From Flammeovirga kamogawensis (GTDB lineage Bacteria; Bacteroidota; Bacteroidia; Cytophagales; Flammeovirgaceae), in contig NZ_CP076129.1 in the NCBI RefSeq assembly GCF_018736065.1, forward strand, positions 248,001 through 312,000: DNA of 64,000 nt, written 5' to 3'. Shown piece by piece: positions 44,641 through 52,330 of the stretch. The position numbers were made by a program, and so were the translations under genes. The notes under the pieces were generated by a model. The model had not been told where the DNA came from. It searched no databases and was given only the letters and a program-made list of their open reading frames with translations. The first letter of the stretch is position 1. Every line of letters starts with the position of its first letter.

Positions 44641-46185
44641 ATGAAAGAAGAGGACAAACAAATAGTAAGTATAAGCGATGTAGAGAATTGTGTTTCTACT
44701 ATTAATACATTACTAGACGATATAAATCAGTTTTTTGAATTACCTGAACAAAATCGTATTGCTTTAATGAAAGCTGCTGGACGTTTAACACGACCAAGTA
44801 GAGAAGAATACGAAAGTCGTAGAAAGGATAAACGAAAAGCACAAAAACGTAAGGAGCAAGAAAGAAATAAGCATGCTCGTAAAGAAACGGGTATTCGAAG
44901 TGCTAGAGAAGCACAAGTTTTTGTCGCTCCAAAATTATTGGAATCTCTTGATATTCCTAAGGAGATGCCAAAATTGACAAAACCAAGGAACTGCTATGTT
45001 TGTAAAGCAGAATATACACAGTTACATCATTTTTATGATCAGATGTGCCCGGATTGTGGAGATTTTAACTATGCAAAACGTTTCCAAGGTGCAGATTTAA
45101 CAGGTCAAATAGCAGTAGTAACTGGTTCTAGATTAAAGATTGGATACCACATTACTTTAATTATGCTTAGAGCAGGTGCAACTGTTGTTGCTACTACCCG
45201 ATTCCCTGTAGATTCAGCAAATAGATTTGCCAAAGAAGAAGATTTTAAAGAATGGGGTCATCGTTTAAAAATTCATGGATTGGATTTAAGACATATTCCA
45301 TCTGTAGAGATTTTCTGTAATTATATAGAGCAAAAGTACGGTAGATTAGATATTCTAATCAATAATGCTGCACAAACCGTTCGTAGACCTTCTGGCTTTT
45401 ATGAACACATGATGGCTGGAGAGGAAATGCCTTTTGAAGCATTACCTACTGATACACAGACATTGCTTTCTGAACATCAGTATTGCTTAAATGAACTCTC
45501 TGATCTATCTCAAGGTAGTGAAAGTGCAAAAAATAGAAGATTACCTGTAAAATGGTCAACTTCTGAACCAGGTATTGGTATTAGAGCATCAGCAAAATTA
45601 TCACAGATTCCATATAGCTTTGATAATTCTATTGCTACTAAAGAAGTTTTTCCAGAAGGTAAATTAGATGCAGATTTACAACAAGTTGACTTACGTACAA
45701 CTAACTCTTGGAGGTTAAGAATTGGCGAAATTGAAACACCTGAAATGGTTGAAGTTCAATTGGTTAATTCTATTGCACCTTTTGTGTTATGTAACCGACT
45801 AGGTAAATTAATGCAGAAAGACAATACAGGTAAAAAGCATATTATTAACGTGTCTGCAATGGAGGGGAAATTCCATAGATTCCATAAAGAAGACCGTCAT
45901 CCGCATACCAATATGGCAAAAGCTGCACTAAATATGTTAACTCATACTTCTGCTAGTACGCTTGCTAAAGATGGTATTTATATGAATGCAGTTGATACTG
46001 GCTGGGTAACTGATGAAGATCCTGCTCAAATTTCTAAAAAGAAACAAGAGGAACACGACTTCCAACCACCATTAGATATTGTTGATGGAGCTGCTAGAGT
46101 TTTAGATCCACTCATTGATGGAATAAACTCAGGTAAACATTGGTCTGGGAAATTCTTAAAAGATTACTTCCCTATTGATTGGTAA
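44641..46185 (+). CDS. SDR-family oxidoreductase with N-terminal zinc ribbon
   Basis: The 514-residue protein starts with a helical and then highly charged segment (about 55-85, [20 protein letters not shown]). A four-Cys zinc site follows (Cys118, Cys121, Cys136, Cys139: NCYVCKAEY and MCPDCGDF). A short-chain dehydrogenase domain begins with [12 protein letters not shown] at about 158. A Rossmann NAD(P) fold with [12 protein letters not shown] follows. [14 protein letters not shown] and [19 protein letters not shown] supply the catalytic-type Ser and Tyr-Lys region; the latter shows N-M-A-K, lacking an obvious YxxxK Tyr. This long zinc-ribbon SDR family is conserved in bacteria and some eukaryotes but its substrate is unknown. 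It is monocistronic and well terminated. Confidence 0.85.
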   Translation: MKEEDKQIVSISDVENCVSTINTLLDDINQFFELPEQNRIALMKAAGRLTRPSREEYESRRKDKRKAQKRKEQERNKHARKETGIRSAREAQVFVAPKLLESLDIPKEMPKLTKPRNCYVCKAEYTQLHHFYDQMCPDCGDFNYAKRFQGADLTGQIAVVTGSRLKIGYHITLIMLRAGATVVATTRFPVDSANRFAKEEDFKEWGHRLKIHGLDLRHIPSVEIFCNYIEQKYGRLDILINNAAQTVRRPSGFYEHMMAGEEMPFEALPTDTQTLLSEHQYCLNELSDLSQGSESAKNRRLPVKWSTSEPGIGIRASAKLSQIPYSFDNSIATKEVFPEGKLDADLQQVDLRTTNSWRLRIGEIETPEMVEVQLVNSIAPFVLCNRLGKLMQKDNTGKKHIINVSAMEGKFHRFHKEDRHPHTNMAKAALNMLTHTSASTLAKDGIYMNAVDTGWVTDEDPAQISKKKQEEHDFQPPLDIVDGAARVLDPLIDGINSGKHWSGKFLKDYFPIDW

Positions 46186-46204
46186 GTGAATAACCACATA
46201 ATAC

Positions 46205-46242
46205 AAAAACGGCTATCTAAATAAATTAGATAGCCGTTTTTA
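46205..46242 (+). terminator. Terminator of SDR gene
   Basis: AAAACGGCTATCTA pairs perfectly with TAGATAGCCGTTTT over a 7-base loop, then a short T-rich tail, 20 bases after the stop. Confidence 0.92.
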
Positions 46243-46248
46243 TATGTA

Positions 46249-46305
46249 AACACCTTATTTATACTTTGAAAAAAGGGTAAAGAATCATAGTATAAATAAG
46301 GTGTT
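46249..46305. repeat. 17-bp perfect inverted repeat
   Basis: AACACCTTATTTATACT (46249-46265) is exactly complementary to AGTATAAATAAGGTGTT (46289-46305) with a 23-base loop. No T-run follows. It begins 7 bases after the SDR terminator. It is a stable hairpin of unknown function. Confidence 0.85.
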
Positions 46306-46390
46306 CCTATTAAATTTCAACAATGAGAAAAATTAAAATGATATTATCTTTTTAATTTTTGTTAATACAAATCTACACCGATTATATTAC

Positions 46391-46425
46391 ATATAAACTA
46401 CCCAAAAGGGTAGTTTATATAATTT
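46391..46425. repeat. 13-bp perfect hairpin with AAAA loop
   Basis: ATATAAACTACCC (46391-46403), loop AAAA, then GGGTAGTTTATAT (46408-46420), followed by AATTTTT. It could be a terminator, the end of a small RNA, or an operator. It lies about 125 bases ahead of the SpoIIAA-like gene. Confidence 0.8.
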
Positions 46426-46548
46426 TTGGGAACTTTTTAATGTTAACAATGTATAGAATTATTCTACTAATTACTTTACCAATTGTGTGAATTCGATTAC
46501 ATCTACAAATTCTTATTTTATATTGTGTAAAATTGAAATACCTACTCT

Positions 46549-46965
46549 ATGATTAACTTTGAAATAATTAGTGACGAAAAATATAATATTCTTTCTTGGA
46601 ACCCAGTTCATAAGATACTTAAAACTGAATGGAATACTCCTATTGATATGGACGAAGAACTTTACAGAAGTGTAGTTCTTGAACATTTAAATACAACAAA
46701 AAAATATGCTCCAACAAGAATGCTTGTTGACACTCAGAATGCATATTATAATGTTGTTCCAGAGACCCAAGATTGGATTAATCAGAAATTTGTTAAGATA
46801 GTAGAAGAAATTAAACTTGAAAAAATGGCTTGGATTGTATCCGAAGACTTTTTTGCTCAAGTATCTTTTGATCAAGTTATGGACGATGCTAGTGAAGCTT
46901 CCCCATTCCAAATGAAACATTTCACTAATAGTCAAGAAGCTTTAGAGTGGCTTCTTATTGAATGA
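46549..46965 (+). CDS. SpoIIAA-like (STAS-fold) protein, copy 1 of a tandem pair
   Basis: The 138-residue cytosolic protein shows an alternating beta-alpha layout: an opening strand NILSWNPVHKILKTEW, a PTRMLVDTQNAYYNV strand-turn at the centre, KMAWIVSEDFFAQVSFDQVM, and a closing SQEALEWLLIE helix. The last two elements recur in the next gene as KLAWIVSNDFLQKY and DAIEWLKL, so the two are divergent paralogues. The pattern fits the STAS-related SpoIIAA-like family, which is of unknown function; relatives bind lipids or act in signalling. It is followed after 17 bases by its copy. Confidence 0.65.
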   Translation: MINFEIISDEKYNILSWNPVHKILKTEWNTPIDMDEELYRSVVLEHLNTTKKYAPTRMLVDTQNAYYNVVPETQDWINQKFVKIVEEIKLEKMAWIVSEDFFAQVSFDQVMDDASEASPFQMKHFTNSQEALEWLLIE

Positions 46966-46982
46966 CCTAATAACCAGTAACC

Positions 46983-47393
46983 ATGTATTCTCAAAAATTA
47001 TCAGAAGGTAGTTGTTATTCTATTTTATGGGATAATCAACTAGAAATACTAAAAGTCAATTTTAAAATTGATAGTAAAATCCTAAAAAATGATTTTAAAA
47101 AGAATTTTGTTTCCCAAATCGAAACAATTCAATCAAAAAAACCTAAAAAAGTAATTATCGATAACAACCAACAACAACATAAAATAATACAAGATTTACA
47201 ATGGTGGATGAATGTTCAGTATGCCGAGGTTTTTCACAATTCTAGAACACAAAAATTGGCATGGATTGTATCTAATGATTTCTTACAAAAATATATTCTT
47301 TATAATATGATTACTCCTGAAGAGTTAGAAGGATTTCTTAAAACACAATATTTCTCTAAAGAGTTTGATGCAATTGAATGGCTAAAATTATAA
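46983..47393 (+). CDS. SpoIIAA-like (STAS-fold) protein, copy 2 of a tandem pair
   Basis: A 136-residue paralogue of the preceding protein. Shared elements are an N-terminal strand ending ILWDNQLEILKVNF, a central KPKKVIIDNNQQQ, KLAWIVSNDFLQKY, and a C-terminal KEFDAIEWLKL. Overall identity appears low, so the duplication is old or the copies have diverged in role. It lies 17 bases after copy 1 and 15 bases before the HD gene, making a three-gene operon likely. No catalytic residues are seen. Confidence 0.65.
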   Translation: MYSQKLSEGSCYSILWDNQLEILKVNFKIDSKILKNDFKKNFVSQIETIQSKKPKKVIIDNNQQQHKIIQDLQWWMNVQYAEVFHNSRTQKLAWIVSNDFLQKYILYNMITPEELEGFLKTQYFSKEFDAIEWLKL

Positions 47394-47408
47394 TTGTAAC
47401 TTTATTGT

Positions 47409-47960
47409 ATGATTTTTAAAGCAATACAATTTGCAGCTGATAAACATAGTGGGCAATTCAGAAAAGGCACAAATATTCCTTATATGTATCATTTGATGAA
47501 TGTAATGAAAGTGTTATGTGATTTTGACTGCCCTGAGCATATTGTCACTGCAGGTATCTTACATGATGTTCTTGAGGATACCACAACTACGGTAGAGGAA
47601 TTAGAAGAAAATTTTGGAAAGGAAGTTACCTCTATTGTAGTAAGCGATTCAGAAAGTAATAAATCTCTGCCATGGAAAACACGAAAGGAAATAACAATCC
47701 AAGAACTTAAAAGTGCTCCTTTACCTGCTTTATATGTTGCTTTTGCAGATAAGTACGATAATATTTGTGCAATAGATAGAGACTTTGCAGTTATTGGAGA
47801 AACATTTTGGAATAGATTTAATGCACAAAAAAAAGAGCAATTATGGTATTACTCTTCTTTATATGCAATTTTCTCTAATCGTTTGTCTTCAAGGAATAAT
47901 CAACTAGATCATTGTCTAAATAAAATGGGCTCTATTATAGAAAGACTTATGCTTTCGTGA
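47409..47960 (+). CDS. HD-domain phosphohydrolase (MESH1/RelA-HD-like)
   Basis: The 183-residue protein is a single HD domain. It has His28 (PYMYHLMNVM), the His52-Asp53 pair (GILHDVLEDTTTT) and a late Asp (FADKYDNI, around 114-117), the metal ligands of the superfamily. The sequence AxxxHxGQxRKGTxxPYxxH and LHDVxEDT closely follow the hydrolase part of RelA/SpoT and the small MESH1 proteins, which degrade (p)ppGpp or NADPH. No synthetase domain is present. Its context, after two STAS-like proteins, suggests a signalling role, as inference. Its end overlaps a convergent small ORF by 14 bases. Confidence 0.82.
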   Translation: MIFKAIQFAADKHSGQFRKGTNIPYMYHLMNVMKVLCDFDCPEHIVTAGILHDVLEDTTTTVEELEENFGKEVTSIVVSDSESNKSLPWKTRKEITIQELKSAPLPALYVAFADKYDNICAIDRDFAVIGETFWNRFNAQKKEQLWYYSSLYAIFSNRLSSRNNQLDHCLNKMGSIIERLMLS

Positions 47961-48171
47961 AAGTATATTCTTTATTATAAAGATCTGTTTCATATTTAAA
48001 ACCAAATATTTGTTGAGATTGTATTAACCACTTTCTCATATCCATTTCTATAATTTGAGAATCTTCTTGGCTCCCATGATGTATGAAATCACTCATCAAA
48101 AATTCTACAGAAAAAGTTGCTTTTCCTTGTTCCGCTATCTTATCTAAGATTAATTTTATTTTCCCGTTCAT
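47947..48171 (-). CDS. Small hypothetical protein convergent with the HD hydrolase
   Basis: A 74-residue frame on the minus strand whose 3' end overlaps the HD gene's 3' end by 14 bases. The product (MNGKIKLILDKIAEQGKATF, later HHGSQEDSQIIEMDMRKWLI) is hydrophilic, with helical segments and no signal peptide. I do not recognise a family. The composition is protein-like and the frame has its own upstream space, so it is plausible. It could still be chance. Confidence 0.4.
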   Translation of the reverse strand: MNGKIKLILDKIAEQGKATFSVEFLMSDFIHHGSQEDSQIIEMDMRKWLIQSQQIFGFKYETDLYNKEYTFTKA

Positions 48172-48325
48172 TGTATTTATATATTAGGCTTAAATCAGCC
48201 TGCAAATATGTATTAAATGTTCAAATAATTATATCTCTGATAAGACATGTTTGCAATCAATCATTCTTTTTAAGAATTGTTCATAATTCTTGCAAATCGA
48301 ATCAATTTATACTTTTAAACTTGTA

Positions 48326-49501
48326 TCAAGTTCTCTTTAATACATCAAATCCAAAGCTACACCCAATAAGTAACTGAACTTGTGATTGATATTGGTATTG
48401 TTGCCTTGCAGATGGGTTTTCATTAATATGATTAAAGTAATTGCTATCTTCATCAGCATAAATACCAACAGCATGAAAGTTTATTCCTTTATCAACCCAT
48501 GGTTTAAATTCCAAACCTATTACATAAGTCAGCATTAGTGAATACTGTATTTTCTCAGTAGTGTAATTATTGGGGTAAGTAACTTTAACTGCATCACTAT
48601 CTGTATCAAAAGACACATCATCAATAATTAACTTAAAGAATGGTTGTAAATGTTTCCCTTGGAATTTAATTCTTATCGGAGCAGAGTAATAAGCCCCATT
48701 TTTATTAAAATTAGGCATATTTCGTGCAGTAATAAAATCAGTATCAATAACAAAAGGTTTAAGATTCCATTTTAAACCTACTGAAAAAGAATAAGGTAAA
48801 CTATTAAAATAATTATATCCACTTAAAGTAGTAAGGTTAGTATAAACTCTAATTTTATCTTTAATTATATTCCCCCACCAGTATAAATTATATTGAAACG
48901 TTTGAATTTTTGTTACTTTCCCAGTAATTGAATCAGTCTCGACTGTTTTACATCCGTTTGTAATTTAACCACCTATTTGTTGACCTGATTTTGAAGTATA
49001 TTCTGCATGTATGCCAGATTTCCATACACTAACATTACTATTTATATAAGAGTAACGATATACTTCGGAAGGCCAATACTGTTGTTCATTTGTTCCATAA
49101 CTTTCAAAGAACTTACCTAGTTTAAAAATCCATCTTTGATTACTTGTTTTAAAATTTAAAGAAGCAACCTGAATATTATAGGGTATACCACTTTGATCTA
49201 TACCTGTTTGATCAAAGACCTGACGAAAATCAAAACTTAAATTATTATTAATAGTACCGTTCAATAAAACTACAAGTGAAGACATTCTAAAGCTGGGATT
49301 ATCATTAAATCCTTCAACTTCATTTCTATATTTTGTGATTTCATAATCAAACCTACCATTTACAGGCATACTTAAATTATTTATAATTTTTGACAGGATA
49401 TTGTCTTTGTTTTTATTGATAGTTTGTGAATAAACAACAGGGTTAATATTTAAAATAAAAACTATGAATAAAATAGCTTTTAAGATTTTTATAGACTTCA
49501 T
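48326..49501 (-). pseudogene. Porin (Porin_O_P-like) gene interrupted by one in-frame TAA
   Basis: Two open stretches (49501-48965 and 48964-48326) lie in the same frame, separated only by a TAA at 48965-48967. Read through, they give about 391 residues: a signal peptide ending VVYSQ, then barrel strands (GRFDYEITKYRNEVEG, FDFRQVFDQTG), FKLGKFFESYGTNEQQYWPS, continuing across the stop into TFQYNLYWWGNIIKDKIRVY and ending LLIGCSFGFDVLKRT. This resembles phosphate-selective-type porins. The first part alone (178 residues) could not form the barrel. It is therefore a recent nonsense pseudogene, or a sequencing error. The rest of the frame has stayed open, which favours a recent event. Confidence 0.8.
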
Positions 49502-49600
49502 TTTATAGGATACACTAAAGACTAATCATATATTTTTCTAATTATTTACAAAATCAAATAGCACATAACACACTAATAATCGGTACTTAAAAGACATAAA

Positions 49601-49636
49601 TTAACAAAGTGAACCTTTATCAGAATTCACTTTGTT
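49601..49636 (-). terminator. Hairpin after the adenosine-deaminase-like gene
   Basis: ACAAAGTGAA (49603-49612) pairs with TTCACTTTGT (49625-49634) across a 12-base loop. On the minus strand it lies about 40 bases past the stop and is followed by TTAATTT, so the T-tail is weak. Confidence 0.6.
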
Positions 49637-49675
49637 ATAATTATACTTAACTATTTGATTGTATAAAGAAGTACT

Positions 49676-50950
49676 TTAATTATTTTTGTAAACCCAATCT
49701 TTAAGCTCCTTTAGGTATTTTTTCATTTCAGAATCAGAGATGAGAGCTGATCTAAAACTATTTTCTGCCCAAACAATTACATCCTCTTTGTCGTAATCAT
49801 ATTGATCGACCACTTCTTCATATACCTCAGCAAGTGTATATGAAGAACCCATTGCAGGTGTATCTGTATGTAGACTAGCTACAACATCATGTTCATAAAA
49901 TAATTTGAAAGGGAAATTATCCCATGTAAACGTAGGTGCAATATCTCCCTTAGGGAAAACAAACTTTCCTACTATTACGTGAGGGCAATTTGTCATAGGG
50001 ATCTTTTTATCAGCAATATGATCTACAAGTTCTAAATCAAATGATGCAAAATAACCATGATCAATGCGGTCTATATGCAATATATCTATTGCATCCCACA
50101 TAGGTTTAACCAACTCTTTCTTATCAGGAGAAAAAGCTCTATTACCAAGGTGCATTGGTGCTTTGAAGCCTAAACTTCTTGCTAAATCTAAAACAGGTTT
50201 TACATCTGTAATATCAGGAAATATAGATAAAATTGAAATTCCCACAATAGCAGTTTCCTCTTTATATTTACCATAAGTTTCAACTTCCTTTTTAGCAGCA
50301 TTTATTACGTCATGTGATAAAATATACGTCTCTCCCACATATCTTAAATCAATACCATAGTCTTCCTTTATTTGTTCTCTAGCTAATTTAAAACCTTCAA
50401 AATAACTGTCTAAATCAATATCTAACGCCGTAGATGCATTTGGGTAAGGGATATGGATTTCTGCATATTTTACATTACTTACAATGCCAGATCTTCTAGC
50501 CCATTCTACAACAACTTCTTTAACATCATCAGATGTCTTTATAACACTTTGAAATTCAGCTAAACGTTGAAAATACCCTCCCCAAAGTTCATCTGAAGGA
50601 GCATTAAATGGTGACACCGTCCAAGTTTTATCTGTAATTAGTTCTGAAGGAGTCGAATAACTCAATTCTACATTGTTCTTCTTTGCTAACTTTAGTGCCA
50701 AATCGGGATAGATTAAAGCCGAAAAATGAATATGTGTTTCTGCTTTCGGAATTATTCGAGTAAATTCTGATAGGCTTAACTCATTATGTTGAGCATTCAC
50801 TTGAGTTGAAATATTTAGCATTAATACTACTAAAATAAGAGAAAAAATACCTTTTAGAGAGATGTTTTGAGTTACTGAGGTCAAACCTCTGATTTTATTT
50901 ACAAAGAGAGATTTTTTAAGCATTGAGGGTCTAAAAACTGATTTATACAT
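49676..50950 (-). CDS. Exported adenosine-deaminase-like amidohydrolase with altered active site
   Basis: The 424-residue protein has an N-terminal extension and then a hydrophobic signal (IFSLILVVLMLNISTQVNAQ, about 34-53). The metal motif KAETHIHFS matches the ADA HxH, EIHIPYPNAS and the DRIDHGYFASF site follow, and SLHTDTPAMGSSYTLAEVYE corresponds to the ADA SLNTDDP segment. The usual HAGE with its catalytic Glu reads instead MHLGN, with Asn at the Glu position. The second Asp of the TDDP pair is Thr. The TIM-barrel fold is thus clear, but classical adenosine deamination is doubtful. It may act on another nucleoside or purine-like compound in the periplasm, or be a binding protein. The start could also be the Met at residue 10. 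Confidence 0.85.
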   Translation of the reverse strand: MYKSVFRPSMLKKSLFVNKIRGLTSVTQNISLKGIFSLILVVLMLNISTQVNAQHNELSLSEFTRIIPKAETHIHFSALIYPDLALKLAKKNNVELSYSTPSELITDKTWTVSPFNAPSDELWGGYFQRLAEFQSVIKTSDDVKEVVVEWARRSGIVSNVKYAEIHIPYPNASTALDIDLDSYFEGFKLAREQIKEDYGIDLRYVGETYILSHDVINAAKKEVETYGKYKEETAIVGISILSIFPDITDVKPVLDLARSLGFKAPMHLGNRAFSPDKKELVKPMWDAIDILHIDRIDHGYFASFDLELVDHIADKKIPMTNCPHVIVGKFVFPKGDIAPTFTWDNFPFKLFYEHDVVASLHTDTPAMGSSYTLAEVYEEVVDQYDYDKEDVIVWAENSFRSALISDSEMKKYLKELKDWVYKNN

Positions 50951-51268
50951 TGAATCGTTTTATTTAAGTTAGATGATTAAATTATTTAGTGATGCAAATT
51001 TAAGTCGTCAGATAAGAATAATCTCTTACTTATTGTTGGTACAAATGGTAAATAAATAGGTTAAAATAAATAAGCAGTTAATATTGATGTACTTTGATAT
51101 TTTATAGCATGGGTTTAATAGATACAATTCAAGGCTTACTAATTAACATTATAAAAAAGGCAAATGATGTAGATTAATAATATCATTTTTGTGTTAGAAA
51201 CTAATACCCAAAAGGTTGTATTACATATATTATTAGTTTAAATTTATTTAAATTATAACTCATCAATT
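50951..51268. other. Divergent intergenic region between ADA-like gene and efflux operon
   Basis: About 320 bases. It contains a minus-strand TAAATTTG box (50995-51002) for the ADA-like gene and a 22-codon frame at 51109-51177 (MGLIDTIQGLLINIIKKAND start) on the plus strand. Promoter elements of the efflux operon are not clear. Confidence 0.45.
50995..51002 (-). promoter_or_regulatory. Putative -7 promoter box (TAAATTTG) for the ADA-like gene
   Basis: On the minus strand TAAATTTG matches TAnnTTTG and lies 44 bases ahead of the start codon at 50950. No strong -33 element is seen. Confidence 0.45.
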
Positions 51269-52291
51269 ATGTTCAAATTACAATTAACTACTACAATAGT
51301 ATTACTGTGTTCACTTTTTTATATAACTAGCTGTAAAAAAGAAGTTAAAGAAAAAGAGGTTGTACAATATAAAGTCACCACACAAAAAATAGCAACAGAA
51401 ACAATTCAATCCACAATAGAATTACTTGGTGATATTAAATCTGAAGGTCGACATGATTTATCTTTTTTAGTAGATGGAAAATTGATTTCTGTAAAAGTAA
51501 AAGAGGGACAGACTGTGAAAAGAGGGACAGTAATAGCACAACTGGATCAATCGGATTACAGAGAAGCCGTTAAGATTGCAAAAGCAAAATTAGAAGAAGC
51601 TAACGATCAACTAGGTAGATTACAAAAAATGTATGATGCAGGTAGTTTAGCTGAAGCTGACTATAAAAAGATTGTTTATTTACAACAACAAGCTGAATCG
51701 AACTACAAGATTTATAGAAATAAATTAAAGTACACAACACTTGTATCTTCTATAAGTGGTAAAGTGGCAAAGGTTTGGGTTAAAAGTGGTGGTGGAATAT
51801 CACAAGGAGAACCCGTTGTTAGTATTATCGACAATAATACGGTGTATGCATCGGTTGGTGTACCAGAAAACAAGATCAATAAAATTGATTTGACTAAAGA
51901 AGCAAAAATTATTGTTGAAGCAACATCCGACACGCTTTATGGTGCTGTTAGCAAAGTATACCCTACTGCTTCTAAAATGACAAGAACTTTTCAGCTTGAT
52001 GTTTTAATTAATAACAAAAACGACCTGTTTAAAGATGGAATGCTTTGTACAGTTGTTATAAATGTCAACAGTTCAGAAAATATTATCAAGGTACCACTGG
52101 ATCATATAATTAATGATATTGATGGTATGAAGTATGTTTTTATCAAGAGGAATGATATTGCTAGAAAACAGCGTGTTTATTTAGGGGATATAGTTGGTAA
52201 TGATATCATTATAGTGAAAGGACTATTTAATAATGATGAATTGATTATCAACCCTCCTTTAAAATTGATGGACGGTAATAAAGTCATCTAA
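51269..52291 (+). CDS. RND efflux membrane-fusion (periplasmic adaptor) lipoprotein
   Basis: The 340-residue lipoprotein has lipobox ITSC (FYITSCKKEVKE, Cys22). The barrel-sandwich lipoyl half-motif GDIKSEGRHDLSFLVDGKL and VKEGQTVKRGTVIAQLDQSDY is followed by the alpha-hairpin (KIAKAKLEEANDQLGRLQKMYDAGSLAEADYKK). The second lipoyl half VSSISGKVAKVWVKSGGGIS and beta-barrel and membrane-proximal parts follow. It links the inner-membrane pump to the outer-membrane channel and sits in the periplasm anchored by its lipid. Its stop is 39 bases before the pump gene, in one operon. There is no adjacent regulator. The drug or metal specificity cannot be told from sequence. Confidence 0.93.
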   Translation: MFKLQLTTTIVLLCSLFYITSCKKEVKEKEVVQYKVTTQKIATETIQSTIELLGDIKSEGRHDLSFLVDGKLISVKVKEGQTVKRGTVIAQLDQSDYREAVKIAKAKLEEANDQLGRLQKMYDAGSLAEADYKKIVYLQQQAESNYKIYRNKLKYTTLVSSISGKVAKVWVKSGGGISQGEPVVSIIDNNTVYASVGVPENKINKIDLTKEAKIIVEATSDTLYGAVSKVYPTASKMTRTFQLDVLINNKNDLFKDGMLCTVVINVNSSENIIKVPLDHIINDIDGMKYVFIKRNDIARKQRVYLGDIVGNDIIIVKGLFNNDELIINPPLKLMDGNKVI

Positions 52292-52330
52292 TAAAAAAAT
52301 TACACTCAGAACAGATTTAACCTAAAATAT

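Noticed and set aside
48117-48377. Plus-strand 86-codon frame between the small minus ORF and the porin
   Set aside because: It overlaps both minus-strand genes and shows no protein-like composition or signal.
48965-48967. Programmed stop readthrough or selenocysteine in the porin gene
   Set aside because: The codon is TAA, not TGA, and no recoding signal is seen; nonsense mutation or sequence error is simpler.
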